A program made the position numbers and the translations under genes. Below, piece after piece: positions 53,277-62,100 of a stretch of 64,000 bases of DNA. The first letter of the stretch is position 1; each line of letters starts with the position of its first letter. Source of the stretch: CAVSWN01 sp046728115 (GTDB taxonomy: Bacteria; Acidobacteriota; Vicinamibacteria; Vicinamibacterales; CAVVIG01); assembly GCA_046728115.1 (NCBI GenBank), contig JBKPDW010000072.1, positions 3,022 through 67,021 of the forward strand, given 5' to 3'. The notes under the pieces were generated by a model that worked only from the letters and a program-made list of their open reading frames with translations, had not been told where the DNA came from and made no database searches.

Positions 53277-54446
53277 ATGGACAAATTGTCTCGTCGTGAG
53301 CTCGGCCGCCTGGCCGCTGGCGTGGTGACGGCGCGCGCGCTGGCGCCGCCGACGCAACCGCCCGCGCAGCCGCTGTACACCGGTCCGCTGACTGGCATTG
53401 TCAGCGGTCTCGAGGACCGCCGCTTCGATCCGGTGGCGTATACGCGCGACTTGTACGCCGCGGCACCGCGGCGGCTCCGATTTCAGGCGCAGACGCGCGC
53501 AGAGGCCGAGGCGTGGCAGCGGACCTTGCACGCGAGACTGATCGACCTTCTTGGTGGATTTCCGCTCGAACGCCTTGCACTGCGCGCGGCCACGATCGAC
53601 GCGCGCTCGTTCCCGTCGTATCGTCGCGAAAAGGTCGTTTTCGATAGTCGTCCAGGCGTGACCGTGCTGGCGTACGTGCTGGTTCCGACGCAGGCCACAC
53701 CGCCCGTCCCAACGGTGATCTGTGTGCCCGGCCACGGCCGAGGCGTCGACGACATCGTCGGCATCGACGAGCAAGGGCGCGATCGAACGGACAAAACCGG
53801 CTACCAGCACGATTTTGCGATTCAAGTGGCAGAAGCGGGGCTGGCGGCTGTTGCCATCGAGCCGATGGGCTTCGGTTGCCGGCGCGATCCACTCAACGCA
53901 CGGCAAGGGCTGTCGCGCAAAGGATGCGAACCGATTGCCGGCGGCGCGCTCATGATCGGCCAGACGATGATCGGGTGGCGCGTATGGGACATCATGCGGA
54001 CGCTCGACTACATTGCGTCGCGTCCGGAGCTGGATGCGAGTCGCGTCGGCTGCATGGGGATTTCAGGCGGCGGCACGGCCACGCTTTTTGCCGCGGCGAT
54101 CGAACCTCGCCTCCGTGCGGCCATGGTCAGCGGCTACCTCAACACGTTCAGCGACAGCATCGGCAGCCTTGCTCACTGCGTCGACAACTACATCCCCGGC
54201 ATCCTGAACTGGGCCGAGATGCACGACATCGCCGGTCTGATCGCGCCAAGGCCGCTGTTTGTCGAATCGGGCGAGAAAGACAACATCTTTCCGATTCAGG
54301 CGAGCGTCGAGAGCTTCAACCACGTGCGCGAGATCTATCGTGTCTTCGAGGCGGCCGACCGAATCGAGCAGGAGGTCTTCCCCGGCGAACACTCATTCTG
54401 GGGCAAGCGCGGGATTCCATTCCTGGCGCGGCACCTGAACGCGTGA
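53277..54446 (+). CDS. Exported alpha/beta hydrolase (acetyl-xylan-esterase-like)
   Basis: A 389-aa protein with an N-terminal twin-arginine-like segment (LSRRELGRLAAG). Catalytic triad candidates are S263 (MGISGGG), D335 (EKDNIF) and H372 (GEHSFW), in the correct order for the fold. The region VICVPGHGRGVDD supplies the oxyanion loop. Family members remove acetyl or other ester groups from carbohydrates. It is divergent from the fhc operon (77 bp) and convergent with the propeller gene at 54457; no direct C1 role is evident. Confidence 0.85.
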   Translation: MDKLSRRELGRLAAGVVTARALAPPTQPPAQPLYTGPLTGIVSGLEDRRFDPVAYTRDLYAAAPRRLRFQAQTRAEAEAWQRTLHARLIDLLGGFPLERLALRAATIDARSFPSYRREKVVFDSRPGVTVLAYVLVPTQATPPVPTVICVPGHGRGVDDIVGIDEQGRDRTDKTGYQHDFAIQVAEAGLAAVAIEPMGFGCRRDPLNARQGLSRKGCEPIAGGALMIGQTMIGWRVWDIMRTLDYIASRPELDASRVGCMGISGGGTATLFAAAIEPRLRAAMVSGYLNTFSDSIGSLAHCVDNYIPGILNWAEMHDIAGLIAPRPLFVESGEKDNIFPIQASVESFNHVREIYRVFEAADRIEQEVFPGEHSFWGKRGIPFLARHLNA

Positions 54447-54456
54447 CCGCTCGACG

Positions 54457-56175
54457 TCAACGACCGCGACTGCTCGACGAGACTGGTGACGCGTCGAGCG
54501 GCTCCAGTTTGATGATCGACGCGCCGTGGTTGCTGCCGACCCAGAACGTGACGGGATTCGTCGAGTTGTCGACGAACACTCTCCGGACGTTCGTGTGCGC
54601 GGGCAGGAGATACTCGACGAACTGACCGGTCTTGGGATTCAAGCGGAGGATGCGGTCGTTGTACTCGCCTCCGGACCATACGTCGCCGTTCTTGTCGATG
54701 GTCACGTCGTAGGGCCAGGCTCCCGGCGTCGGCGCGGGCCATTCCTGAAAGCGCCTGGTCCGGGTATCGAACATTCCAATCCGATCGGCGCGGTTCTCGC
54801 CGAACCAGAGGCGATCCTGGGAATCCATCATCCCGCGCCGCGGTCCGGATCCCGGCGTCGGCGTCTTGTCCATCGTGATGGCGCCTGTTTTCGCGTCGAT
54901 CCTGCCGATCTCCTCGCTGCCGAGCGGCAGAAAATACCCGTTGTTGTTCGTGTCCGGAATCACGTCGTACACGTTCGGCCGCGGGATCTTGTACGGCTCG
55001 AACACCTCGAAATTCCCGGAACGAACGTCCAGGCGCAGCACGGTATACGTGCCAGCATCCTGCAGCCACACTTTCCCGTCGACATGGTGCTTGTCGGGAC
55101 TGACTTGATTGATCTGCACGTGGTCGCCGTTCAGCGCGGACGGCAGGCTCCACGTCTGGAACGTTTCTGTCTTCTTGTCGAACTTCGCGATGCCGCCCTG
55201 AAACTGCAAGGCGAGCCATGGATTCTCGTCCTCATCGAACCGCATGCCGAGAATCCCCTTGGGTGCGGCGGGCTTGAGGACGGGTACCGGGTACTCGACA
55301 ACCTTGCCGGTTCGCGGATCGAGCTTTCCGAGGATCTGCTCGCCGAAGGCGGCGTACCAGACCATTCCTGCCGAGTCGACGATCACGTCGTGAGGCTGCC
55401 TCGTCTTCTGCGGCAGCGCGTAGTCAGTGTAGATGACGTGCGTCCCGGCGCCCTTCGGACGGGGCAGCGTCTTGAAGCTGTAGTTCCATTGAGGGCCGGA
55501 GCTTAGATTCAGGCCGCTCAAGTACTCGGCCTGACGCCGCCACGCCTGCTGCTGTCGCTCCGCCGATACCGTTCCGCCCCCAATCCGGGGCGCCGGAGTT
55601 CGCTGCGGCATCAGTGGGAATGCGAGCGGCGGATAACCCGCCATGCGCTCGATGACGCGCACGAACGCATCGGCATCGTGGCGCGACCTGGTCACGAGCT
55701 CCAACGTGTGACAGTGGGCGCAACCGCGGATAGAAGCCTTTCGATCCTCGTCGCCCGGGAAACTCGCAAGCCATTCCGTGTTGGTCAGCTGCGACGCGAG
55801 ATTGGCCGTCTTCTGAAGCCTGATGTCCGCCTCTGTCGTCTTGTCGCGCGCGATCGAGACGGTGATGTCGTGCTCGAGGTCGTATCCGACCGCCCGAATC
55901 TGAAGCGCATACTGGCCCGGATCCAGCTTCGCGGCTGGAAACCGATAGCGACCTTGCTGATCGCTCACGACGCTGATCGTCTGCGTCGAGCCGGCCTTTC
56001 GGGCGCTGACGAGCACGCCTTCCATCGAGCCTTCTTCGGACGATGAGACCACTCCGGTCAGCGCGACGTCGGTGCGCCCTTGCGCACGGACGGAGCTGGA
56101 TGCGGTCTCAGCGAGCGAAAAGGCGAGGCAGGCGGCCGGTACGGACAGGGTGAGGAGGACGCGTCGAGCTTGCAT
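54457..56175 (-). CDS. Secreted carboxypeptidase-regulatory/Vgb-lyase-like protein with CxxCH motif
   Basis: A 572-aa protein. Residues 1-32 are a signal peptide, about 38-120 a carboxypeptidase-regulatory domain, C152-A-H-C-H156 a heme c site, and about 260-560 a six- or seven-bladed Vgb-like propeller (DVIVDSAGMVWYAAFGEQILGKLD, MMDSQDRLWFGENRADRIGMFD, TIDKNGDVWSGGEYNDRILRLN). Same architecture as 3678-5954. Function unknown; a periplasmic heme sensor or oxidase-like role is only a guess. It lies 40 bases after the ATP-grasp gene of the fae operon and may be co-transcribed. Confidence 0.82.
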   Translation of the reverse strand: MQARRVLLTLSVPAACLAFSLAETASSSVRAQGRTDVALTGVVSSSEEGSMEGVLVSARKAGSTQTISVVSDQQGRYRFPAAKLDPGQYALQIRAVGYDLEHDITVSIARDKTTEADIRLQKTANLASQLTNTEWLASFPGDEDRKASIRGCAHCHTLELVTRSRHDADAFVRVIERMAGYPPLAFPLMPQRTPAPRIGGGTVSAERQQQAWRRQAEYLSGLNLSSGPQWNYSFKTLPRPKGAGTHVIYTDYALPQKTRQPHDVIVDSAGMVWYAAFGEQILGKLDPRTGKVVEYPVPVLKPAAPKGILGMRFDEDENPWLALQFQGGIAKFDKKTETFQTWSLPSALNGDHVQINQVSPDKHHVDGKVWLQDAGTYTVLRLDVRSGNFEVFEPYKIPRPNVYDVIPDTNNNGYFLPLGSEEIGRIDAKTGAITMDKTPTPGSGPRRGMMDSQDRLWFGENRADRIGMFDTRTRRFQEWPAPTPGAWPYDVTIDKNGDVWSGGEYNDRILRLNPKTGQFVEYLLPAHTNVRRVFVDNSTNPVTFWVGSNHGASIIKLEPLDASPVSSSSRGR

Positions 56176-56215
56176 AGGTACTCCGCGCGTAACCTAGCAC
56201 CGAGGGAACCCGTGG

Positions 56216-57445
56216 TCAACGCTCGGGACCACGGCTGCCCCCCCACGCAATGAGATCCGCGTACACACGCTTGGCTTGGGCGACCAGCGCCGAGTAACAC
56301 GCCGCCGCATCGGGACCTTCGGCGCATACCGTGCACACCGGGCGGCCGGCGCGAATGGGTGCGCCCGGATGCGGAATATCGCGGATGTCCGCATCCGGAT
56401 CGATGGGGCTGCGGCGACTCCACGCGCAGGTGTCGCCAGCCGTGACATCCTGCCGTGCGAAGACCACTGCCTTTCCAAACGCACCTCGAGACCCGAGCCG
56501 CGCCTGCGCGAGATCGAAATCGGGCAGCATCCCGGCATCGCACGCGGACGCGTGGATGGCGAATACGGTGAGGCCGTAGGCGCGCTCGAGGAGCTCCATC
56601 GACGCGCACCAGCGTGGGTTGATTTCGACGGCGTAGGGAATGCCATCGCACGCCACGAAATCGATCCCGTTGACGCCGACGAGGCCGAATTCGACAGCTA
56701 CACGGCGGGCGAGCGCGCAAGCCGCATCGATCACAGCTTCGTCGCGCCCAAATTGCACGTCGCCGGCCGCGGCGAGAATGTTTCCGCAATACCTGAAGCC
56801 CGACGATCCGAATGCGCCGTCGCCAATCAGCTGGCGAAATACGCCGAGTGGCACGGCACGGCCACGGGCCGCCGCGAACACCACTGAGCCTGGCGTGCCA
56901 TCCACGAGTTCCTGGAGATAGCAGCCGCGTGGCACGGCGTCGCCCGGATGCCACAGCCTCACCTGGTGTCCGCCGCCCGATGCCAACGGCTTCAGAAGCC
57001 ATCGACGATTGGTGAGGTCCGGTGTCAGCCGCGTTGGTTCAGGCGTCTTGGCGTACGGCCGGTTCAAGATGGGCTCGACGCATGAGGCTGGCGCCGCCAA
57101 TCCGTTCTTCCAGAGTGTGTGTGCGACGAGGATTGGATCGCGGGCCCGCTTCAATACATCGGGCGGGTTGCCCCACAGCGTTCGATTCGCGGCGAGCGTG
57201 CGGACCGCTTCGGGATGATTCTCGAAGTTTGCGAGGTACGCGACTGCATCGCATGAGATGTTGCGAACAATCTCGGCCGCGGCGCGTGCCGTGAATGTTC
57301 CAGGGAGCGACAACGCGCGCACGGCCGGATGCTGATCGGAATCGGCGAACGCGTCGATTGCCGTCACGCCGAAGCCCGCCCGCGCCGCCGACTCGGCGGC
57401 CGCGCGGGCCGACACGCCCGCGATTAGAACGCTTTCAGCTCTCAC
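56216..57445 (-). CDS. ATP-grasp family protein of the C1 cluster
   Basis: A 409-aa protein. It has an N-terminal Rossmann-like part (VLIAGVSARAAAESAARAGFGV) and ATP-grasp elements NRRWLLKPLASGGGHQVRLW, CYLQELVDGTPGSVVFAA and PYAVEINPRWCASMELLERA. It is distinct from the other two ATP-grasp genes in the window. Related genes sit in methylotroph H4MPT clusters with unknown function; ligation of an amino acid or carboxylate to a C1 cofactor is inferred. Its start overlaps the DUF1464 gene by eleven bases. Confidence 0.82.
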   Translation of the reverse strand: MRAESVLIAGVSARAAAESAARAGFGVTAIDAFADSDQHPAVRALSLPGTFTARAAAEIVRNISCDAVAYLANFENHPEAVRTLAANRTLWGNPPDVLKRARDPILVAHTLWKNGLAAPASCVEPILNRPYAKTPEPTRLTPDLTNRRWLLKPLASGGGHQVRLWHPGDAVPRGCYLQELVDGTPGSVVFAAARGRAVPLGVFRQLIGDGAFGSSGFRYCGNILAAAGDVQFGRDEAVIDAACALARRVAVEFGLVGVNGIDFVACDGIPYAVEINPRWCASMELLERAYGLTVFAIHASACDAGMLPDFDLAQARLGSRGAFGKAVVFARQDVTAGDTCAWSRRSPIDPDADIRDIPHPGAPIRAGRPVCTVCAEGPDAAACYSALVAQAKRVYADLIAWGGSRGPER

Positions 57446-58532
57446 GATCGAGTTTCAGTCTGGAGCGAGCCGCGGCCGGAGAGATGAAGTGAAGATGATC
57501 GAGAACCGTGCCTGAAGCGTCGCGAATGCCGAGGGCATCGACGATGGGAGCAAAGCGCCCGCCCGCAAGCCCGTCCGCAATCACGGCGGCGCCCTGAGCG
57601 CCCTGCTTCGACGTAGCGGCAAATCCGCTGAGCCCGCAGACCGTCGCGCGTGGAAGCGCAGACGCCAACCGGCGCGCCAGTTCCTCGACCACGCCTCCGA
57701 TACGTGCCACGCGTCCCGAAAGAATCACGTCGCTTGCCTTGGGGGCGGAGACCGCGAGCGTGATCACCGCTTTTACAGCGCTTTCAAGGTACGCCTCCCA
57801 GGCCAGACGTCCTTGCGCTGTGGTTGGCGACGCGAGCGCTTCTGGTGGAGCCTCGGGTGTACCGGCGATCGTAGCGACACCGCCGGCAAACAGATGATGC
57901 TTCGTGACGGCATGGGTCAGAAACGCGACTTCGCCGTCGAGCGCGCCGGCGGCGCGCAGACCGATCGGTCCCGATGTGCCGCCGAGGCCGTCCACGATTC
58001 GACCATCCTCAACCGCGATCGCTGCAGTGAACGCACCGCCAAGCTCCAGCAAGATCAACGAGACGTCGCGCGGGCCACAGCCGCGGCGCACCGTCCACTC
58101 GTGAACGGCCAGCGCGACCGCGCACACTTTGTCCGCTGTTCCCATGTCGACGCGGTTCACCTTGCGATATGCCGGGACCGACTGCAGGTGCAGCACACCA
58201 GGCGTGAGCACGACGGGAACCGACGAGCGCGCGAGCGCGCGCATCAACGCGCGCAGTCCCAGGATGCCGCCCGATGCCTGATCGTCGGGGAGGTAGGCCA
58301 GCCGGAGATCCGCCTCGGTCAGATCGCGTGCCGTAACGAGGGGAAGACCGTAGCCGGACGGTCCGGCAACGAGATCCAGCGGCCGGGCGGCCTCGAGCAC
58401 GCCCTGCAGCACGGATGGATCGGCCAGCGCGTCGGACGTCGCGAACGATCGATCCAGGAAGACGCGTCCATCGTCCAGGCCGCAGACGTCGACGCTGATC
58501 GTGCCCGGGTCGATCCCGATTACGCGAGCCAT
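57435..58532 (-). CDS. DUF1464 family ASKHA-type protein of the C1 cluster
   Basis: A 365-aa protein from the start at 58532. It has a phosphate-loop opening MARVIGIDPGTISVDVCGLDDG, then VNRVDMGTADKVCAVALAV, SLILLELGGAFTAAIAVEDGRIVDG and DVILSGRVARIGGV. The family (DUF1464, butyrate-kinase-like) is shared by methanogens and H4MPT-using bacteria. The reaction is unknown; the fold suggests an ATP-dependent kinase or condensing enzyme. It is 96 bases downstream of mtdB. Confidence 0.82.
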   Translation of the reverse strand: MARVIGIDPGTISVDVCGLDDGRVFLDRSFATSDALADPSVLQGVLEAARPLDLVAGPSGYGLPLVTARDLTEADLRLAYLPDDQASGGILGLRALMRALARSSVPVVLTPGVLHLQSVPAYRKVNRVDMGTADKVCAVALAVHEWTVRRGCGPRDVSLILLELGGAFTAAIAVEDGRIVDGLGGTSGPIGLRAAGALDGEVAFLTHAVTKHHLFAGGVATIAGTPEAPPEALASPTTAQGRLAWEAYLESAVKAVITLAVSAPKASDVILSGRVARIGGVVEELARRLASALPRATVCGLSGFAATSKQGAQGAAVIADGLAGGRFAPIVDALGIRDASGTVLDHLHFISPAAARSRLKLDRES

Positions 58533-58628
58533 CTTGGGCGAACGCTCCGCCACTGAGGACGGGCCCCGTGGTGGCCACCGGTGTGAGTATTCTTTTCGCG
58601 TTGTCGTCAATTCGTGGCTGATCGCCCA

Positions 58629-59495
58629 CTAGCTTTTGGATGTCGCGAGCTCCCGACCGATGTCGGCGATCGCTTCCACGTCGAGCACCAGATCGTTTTG
58701 GGCGAAGAGCCGTTCGATGCACGCCTTGTGGATCTTCATTTTCAGCGCGCCCACGCCGAGTGCGCCGAACGTCGTCGTGCCGTCGCGATCGACGCCGTTG
58801 TCCTGGGCCTCGATCCCTTCGACGCCGGCCGGCGGAACAGCGTTGAGATCGGCGGCGGCGCGCAGTCCGCGTCCAATCCAGGCCGCGCGCGGGATCAGAC
58901 GAACGCCCGCGGCACCGGCGCTCAGGAGCAGCGCGGCGCCTTCCAGCGCAGCCGCGGCCTGCGAGGTGTCCGGCAGCGTGACTTCGTCGACCGTGCCGCC
59001 GAAGCGGCGTTGAATGCGTTCTGCGAGCGCGCCGTCGTGAGGCCGGCGTGATGTCGCCCCGACGCGGGCGCCGGCGCGGGCCAGAAGCCCGGCGGCGCGC
59101 AGACCCACCGGTCCGGTCGCGGCCGTGACGACCGCGCGTTGGCCACGCACATCGCCGACCCCCTGGAGCAGCTTCGCGACGGCCGCAACAGCCGTCGTGT
59201 TCGATCCGTTCGAGTCGAGCATGACCGACACGCGCATCGGGCCGAAAAACGCGCCGCGCACGGCCGACAGCAGTTGCTCGCCCGCCGCGATATCGGTGCC
59301 GCCGATGAAGATGGCGGTGTGGCGGAGATCCTTGGGCCCTCGCGTGAAGATGGCGCCGTGGACGAGATCCCGCACGGCGTCGGCGGTCACGCCGCCGTAG
59401 CTCATCACCTCATCCGCGCCCGCATCGTAAGCCACGACCCGGTCGAAGACGCTTGGCTGCGGCGAGGTGTCGAGTTGCAGCAGGAGATTGCGCAA
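58629..59495 (-). CDS. mtdB: NAD(P)-dependent methylene-tetrahydromethanopterin dehydrogenase
   Basis: A 288-aa protein. The N-terminal domain includes SVFDRVVAYDAGADEVMSYG, VTADAVRDLVHGAIFTRGP and LRHTAIFIGG. The Rossmann domain has VVTAATGPVGLRAAGLLARAGARV and a nearby TSRR that could bind the NADP phosphate. It oxidises methylene-H4MPT to methenyl-H4MPT. It begins three bases after the fae stop, so the first two steps of formaldehyde oxidation are co-expressed. Confidence 0.93.
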   Translation of the reverse strand: MRNLLLQLDTSPQPSVFDRVVAYDAGADEVMSYGGVTADAVRDLVHGAIFTRGPKDLRHTAIFIGGTDIAAGEQLLSAVRGAFFGPMRVSVMLDSNGSNTTAVAAVAKLLQGVGDVRGQRAVVTAATGPVGLRAAGLLARAGARVGATSRRPHDGALAERIQRRFGGTVDEVTLPDTSQAAAALEGAALLLSAGAAGVRLIPRAAWIGRGLRAAADLNAVPPAGVEGIEAQDNGVDRDGTTTFGALGVGALKMKIHKACIERLFAQNDLVLDVEAIADIGRELATSKS

Positions 59496-59498
59496 CAG

Positions 59499-60029
59499 CT
59501 ACACACCAACCCCGCGCTTCTTCTCCGCCCCGCCCGCAAACGGATGCGCGGCTGTTTTGGCGCCGGTGATCACCTCGTTCAGGGACGGCTTGTTTGCCAG
59601 CGCGCGCTGGATCGATTCCTTGGTCGCCTGGTAGTTGTAGTCGTAAATCTTCTGAGCGTCCTTGGCTTCCCAATGGATGAACACGCCCACGAGCACGCAG
59701 TAGTCATCCGCTTTGTCGCGCGGGATCACGCCGGCCTCGACCGAATCGACAACGGCGCGTCCAACGGCGGCTTGAGCCGGACCGAACATCTGCACCGCTT
59801 GCGCGGCTCCCTTGATGGTGACCTTGTTGAAGAGGAGCGTGTCGGGCTTGGCCGGCAGGTTCGGCGTCACGACGGCGAGGAGCGTGCTAAAGCCGTCCTT
59901 CTGGTTCGAAAGGGCATGTGTGAACGCCGCGCCCGCCGGTCCGGACTTCGATCCGATGATGAGGTCGATGTGCGCGACTTCGTTGCCTTCACCGACCAAT
60001 GACTCACCGATGAAGAAGTCTGCTGCCAT
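59499..60029 (-). CDS. fae: Formaldehyde-activating enzyme
   Basis: A 176-aa protein with classic Fae features: FIGESLVGEGNEVAHIDLIIG (catalytic His candidate H20), GPAGAAFTHAL, NKVTIKGAAQAVQMFGPAQAAVG and CVLVGVFIHWEAKD. It condenses formaldehyde with dephospho-H4MPT in the cytoplasm. A strong AGGAG at 60039-60043 precedes the ATG by nine bases, unlike most genes here, which suggests high expression. First gene of the fae-mtdB operon. Confidence 0.96.
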   Translation of the reverse strand: MAADFFIGESLVGEGNEVAHIDLIIGSKSGPAGAAFTHALSNQKDGFSTLLAVVTPNLPAKPDTLLFNKVTIKGAAQAVQMFGPAQAAVGRAVVDSVEAGVIPRDKADDYCVLVGVFIHWEAKDAQKIYDYNYQATKESIQRALANKPSLNEVITGAKTAAHPFAGGAEKKRGVGV

Positions 60030-60118
60030 TGGGAAGAGCTCCTTTCTGGAAAGTGATCAGGTCCCCTGATGGTCAGGCGTGGGTGTCGCGATCCGACGGG
60101 CATCACGCCAGGCGGGCG

Positions 60119-60145
60119 AGTATACACCAGGAGCACTGAGGCCAA
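60119..60145 (-). promoter_or_regulatory. Candidate sigma-70-like promoter for fae
   Basis: On the minus strand TTGGCC (60140-60145) and TATACT (60119-60124) are separated by 15 bases, about 90 bases upstream of the fae ATG. On the plus strand a TATACAAT (60163-60170) lies 41 bases before the gene at 60212. The divergent promoters would share this region. Assigned by eye. Confidence 0.35.
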
Positions 60146-60211
60146 CGCACGGCGACCCGAGGTATACAATGACCGCTTTCACAACGAAGCCGCCAGTCAC
60201 TGTCACGCATC

Positions 60212-61138
60212 ATGACTCCACAGACGCAAGAAACGATTCCGGTATCGGACGCCGCCTGGAAAGCACTCGAGGGTGCCTACGACCTGCAGGTGCACGTCGG
60301 CCCCGACGTGATTGCGCGTCGCATCGATGACATCGACTGCGCCCGCGAATTCCTGGATCGCGGCATGAAGGGCTTCGTCCTGAAGTCCCACTACATCCAG
60401 ACAGGCGAGCGCGCGAAGGTGGTGACCAAGGCTGTGGCCGGCAGCAGGATCTTCGGTGCGATCACGTTGAACCACAGTGTCGGCGGGCTGAATCCGGTGG
60501 CGGTCGAGCTGGCGGGTCGGACTGGCTGCAAGATCGTGTGGATGCCGACCGTCGATGCCGCCAACGAAACCGCCGGACGCCTCGACGGCGGCAGCGAGAA
60601 ACTGCCGTTCTGGGCGAAGATCCAGCGCGAGCTCGCGGCCGAAGGTATTTCGCCACCGCCGCTGTCGGTCATCGACGAGTCGGGGAACCTGGTCGAGTCG
60701 GCCCGTCGCTGCCTGGACCGCATCTCGAAACACAACATGATCCTCGCGACCGGTCATCTGGGCCGGCGCGAGATCGTCGCGCTGGTGCGGACGGCCAGAG
60801 AGATGGGGCTGAAGAAAGTGGTCGTCACCCACGCAGAATTTCCGTCTCAAAGCCTGAGCGGCGAAGAGCAGAAAGAGCTGGCCGACATGGGCGCGATCAT
60901 CGAGCACTGCTTCACGACGACCTACACGAACAAGGCGCCCTGGGAAACGGCGTTCGCCAACATCCGCCAGACCGGCGTGGCGCGGACAATCATTTCGACC
61001 GACCTCGGTCAAACGATCAATCCGCCGGTGGCGGAAGGGTTCGGGATGTTCGCGCAGCGGCTGCTGGACGCTGGATTCTCGATCGATGATGTTCGCACAA
61101 TGGCGGTCACGATCCCGGCGCGGCTGGTGGAAGAATGA
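60212..61138 (+). CDS. DUF6282 amidohydrolase-like protein in an aromatic-degradation operon
   Basis: A 308-aa TIM-barrel protein. Metal-site-like segments are DLQVHVGPDVIARR near residue 24, KGFVLKSHYIQTGE, GHLGRREIV, VVTHAEFPSQ and IISTDLGQ. The gene overlaps the ligC-like gene by four bases, so it belongs to the protocatechuate 4,5-cleavage operon. No usual LigI is visible there. A 2-pyrone-4,6-dicarboxylate lactonase role is a testable inference; an unrelated hydrolase is the alternative. Confidence 0.78.
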   Translation: MTPQTQETIPVSDAAWKALEGAYDLQVHVGPDVIARRIDDIDCAREFLDRGMKGFVLKSHYIQTGERAKVVTKAVAGSRIFGAITLNHSVGGLNPVAVELAGRTGCKIVWMPTVDAANETAGRLDGGSEKLPFWAKIQRELAAEGISPPPLSVIDESGNLVESARRCLDRISKHNMILATGHLGRREIVALVRTAREMGLKKVVVTHAEFPSQSLSGEEQKELADMGAIIEHCFTTTYTNKAPWETAFANIRQTGVARTIISTDLGQTINPPVAEGFGMFAQRLLDAGFSIDDVRTMAVTIPARLVEE

Positions 61139-62085
61139 CGATCAGGATTTGTCTGGCCGGCACAGGGGCAATGGGCGCGGTTCACGTCAAGGCGCTCAGA
61201 AAGATTGGTGGTGTCGAGATCGTGTCGGTCAACAGCCGCGAGGCGGAGAGCGGGAGGAAGTTCGCGGCGGAGTGGAGCATTCCGTATGCCTCGACCGATC
61301 TCGCCGAGTGCATCGATCGTCCGGGAGTCGACGCGGTGATCTTGACCACTCCGAGCTGGATGCACGCCGATCAGACCGCTCTGGCGTTGTCGCGCGGCAA
61401 GCACGTGCAGGTCGAGATTCCCATGAGCCTCAACCTGCCCGACGCACAGCGCGTTGCCGACGCGGCGCGAACGTCAGGCAGGATTTGTATGGTCACCCAT
61501 ACGCGGAGATTCTCGTCTCCCCACCGGGAAATCAGGCGTCGCATTCAGGACGGCACGTTTCACCTGCATCACATGGTGGTCGAGACATATTTTTTTCGCC
61601 GCGAGAACACGAACATGCTCGGTCAGCCGCGCTCGTGGGTGGACAACCTGCTCTGGCACCACGGTTGTCATTCGGTCGATCTCGCGTACTGGATCCTGAA
61701 CGAGCCGCATTTCGCCGTCTGGGGCCAGAAGGGTCCGGATCATCCGGTGCTCGGTATCCCCATGGATCTGACGGTTGCGATGAAATCGCCGAAGGGCCCG
61801 CTCTTCACGATGGCGATGTCGTTCAACAACAAGGGACCGTTCGGTGGCTTCTACCGCTACATCGGCGAAGAGGACACCTACAAGGTCTATCGGGATTCGA
61901 TGACCGACGGCGAGGGCAAGGAAGTTCGGCTCGACGGCGTCGCGGCATTCGACCGGCAGGACATCGAGTTCACCAGCGCGATCCGTGAGGGGCGCCAGCC
62001 GGAATCGAGCGCGGCCAGCTGCGTCCCGACCATGGCGCTGCTCGACCGGATCGACAGGGCGATGCGCTCTGCCCCAACGCTCTGA
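61135..62085 (+). CDS. ligC: Gfo/Idh/MocA oxidoreductase, LigC-like (4-carboxy-2-hydroxymuconate semialdehyde dehydrogenase)
   Basis: A 316-aa protein. Cofactor loop GTGAMG at 9-14, HVQVEIPMS (90-98), then TYFFRR (151-156), GQPRSW and WHHGCHSVDL (174-183). The last segments match LigC closely in order and wording. LigC oxidises the hemiacetal form of the 4,5-cleavage product of protocatechuate to 2-pyrone-4,6-dicarboxylate with NADP. The neighbouring ligJ and ligK support this over a sugar dehydrogenase. Confidence 0.85.
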   Translation: MTIRICLAGTGAMGAVHVKALRKIGGVEIVSVNSREAESGRKFAAEWSIPYASTDLAECIDRPGVDAVILTTPSWMHADQTALALSRGKHVQVEIPMSLNLPDAQRVADAARTSGRICMVTHTRRFSSPHREIRRRIQDGTFHLHHMVVETYFFRRENTNMLGQPRSWVDNLLWHHGCHSVDLAYWILNEPHFAVWGQKGPDHPVLGIPMDLTVAMKSPKGPLFTMAMSFNNKGPFGGFYRYIGEEDTYKVYRDSMTDGEGKEVRLDGVAAFDRQDIEFTSAIREGRQPESSAASCVPTMALLDRIDRAMRSAPTL

Positions 62086-62100
62086 ACTCTGAACTCTGAA
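62084..62100. repeat. TCTGAA-type repeat ahead of a start codon
   Basis: Two near-tandem CTCTGAA units bridge the stop of the ligC-like gene and the ATG at 62101 with no other spacer. The same unit is used before the gene at 37373. Confidence 0.5.

Noticed and set aside
51577..53328. A 583-codon plus-strand open frame
   Set aside because: Antisense to fhcA, which is certain from its metal-binding motifs.
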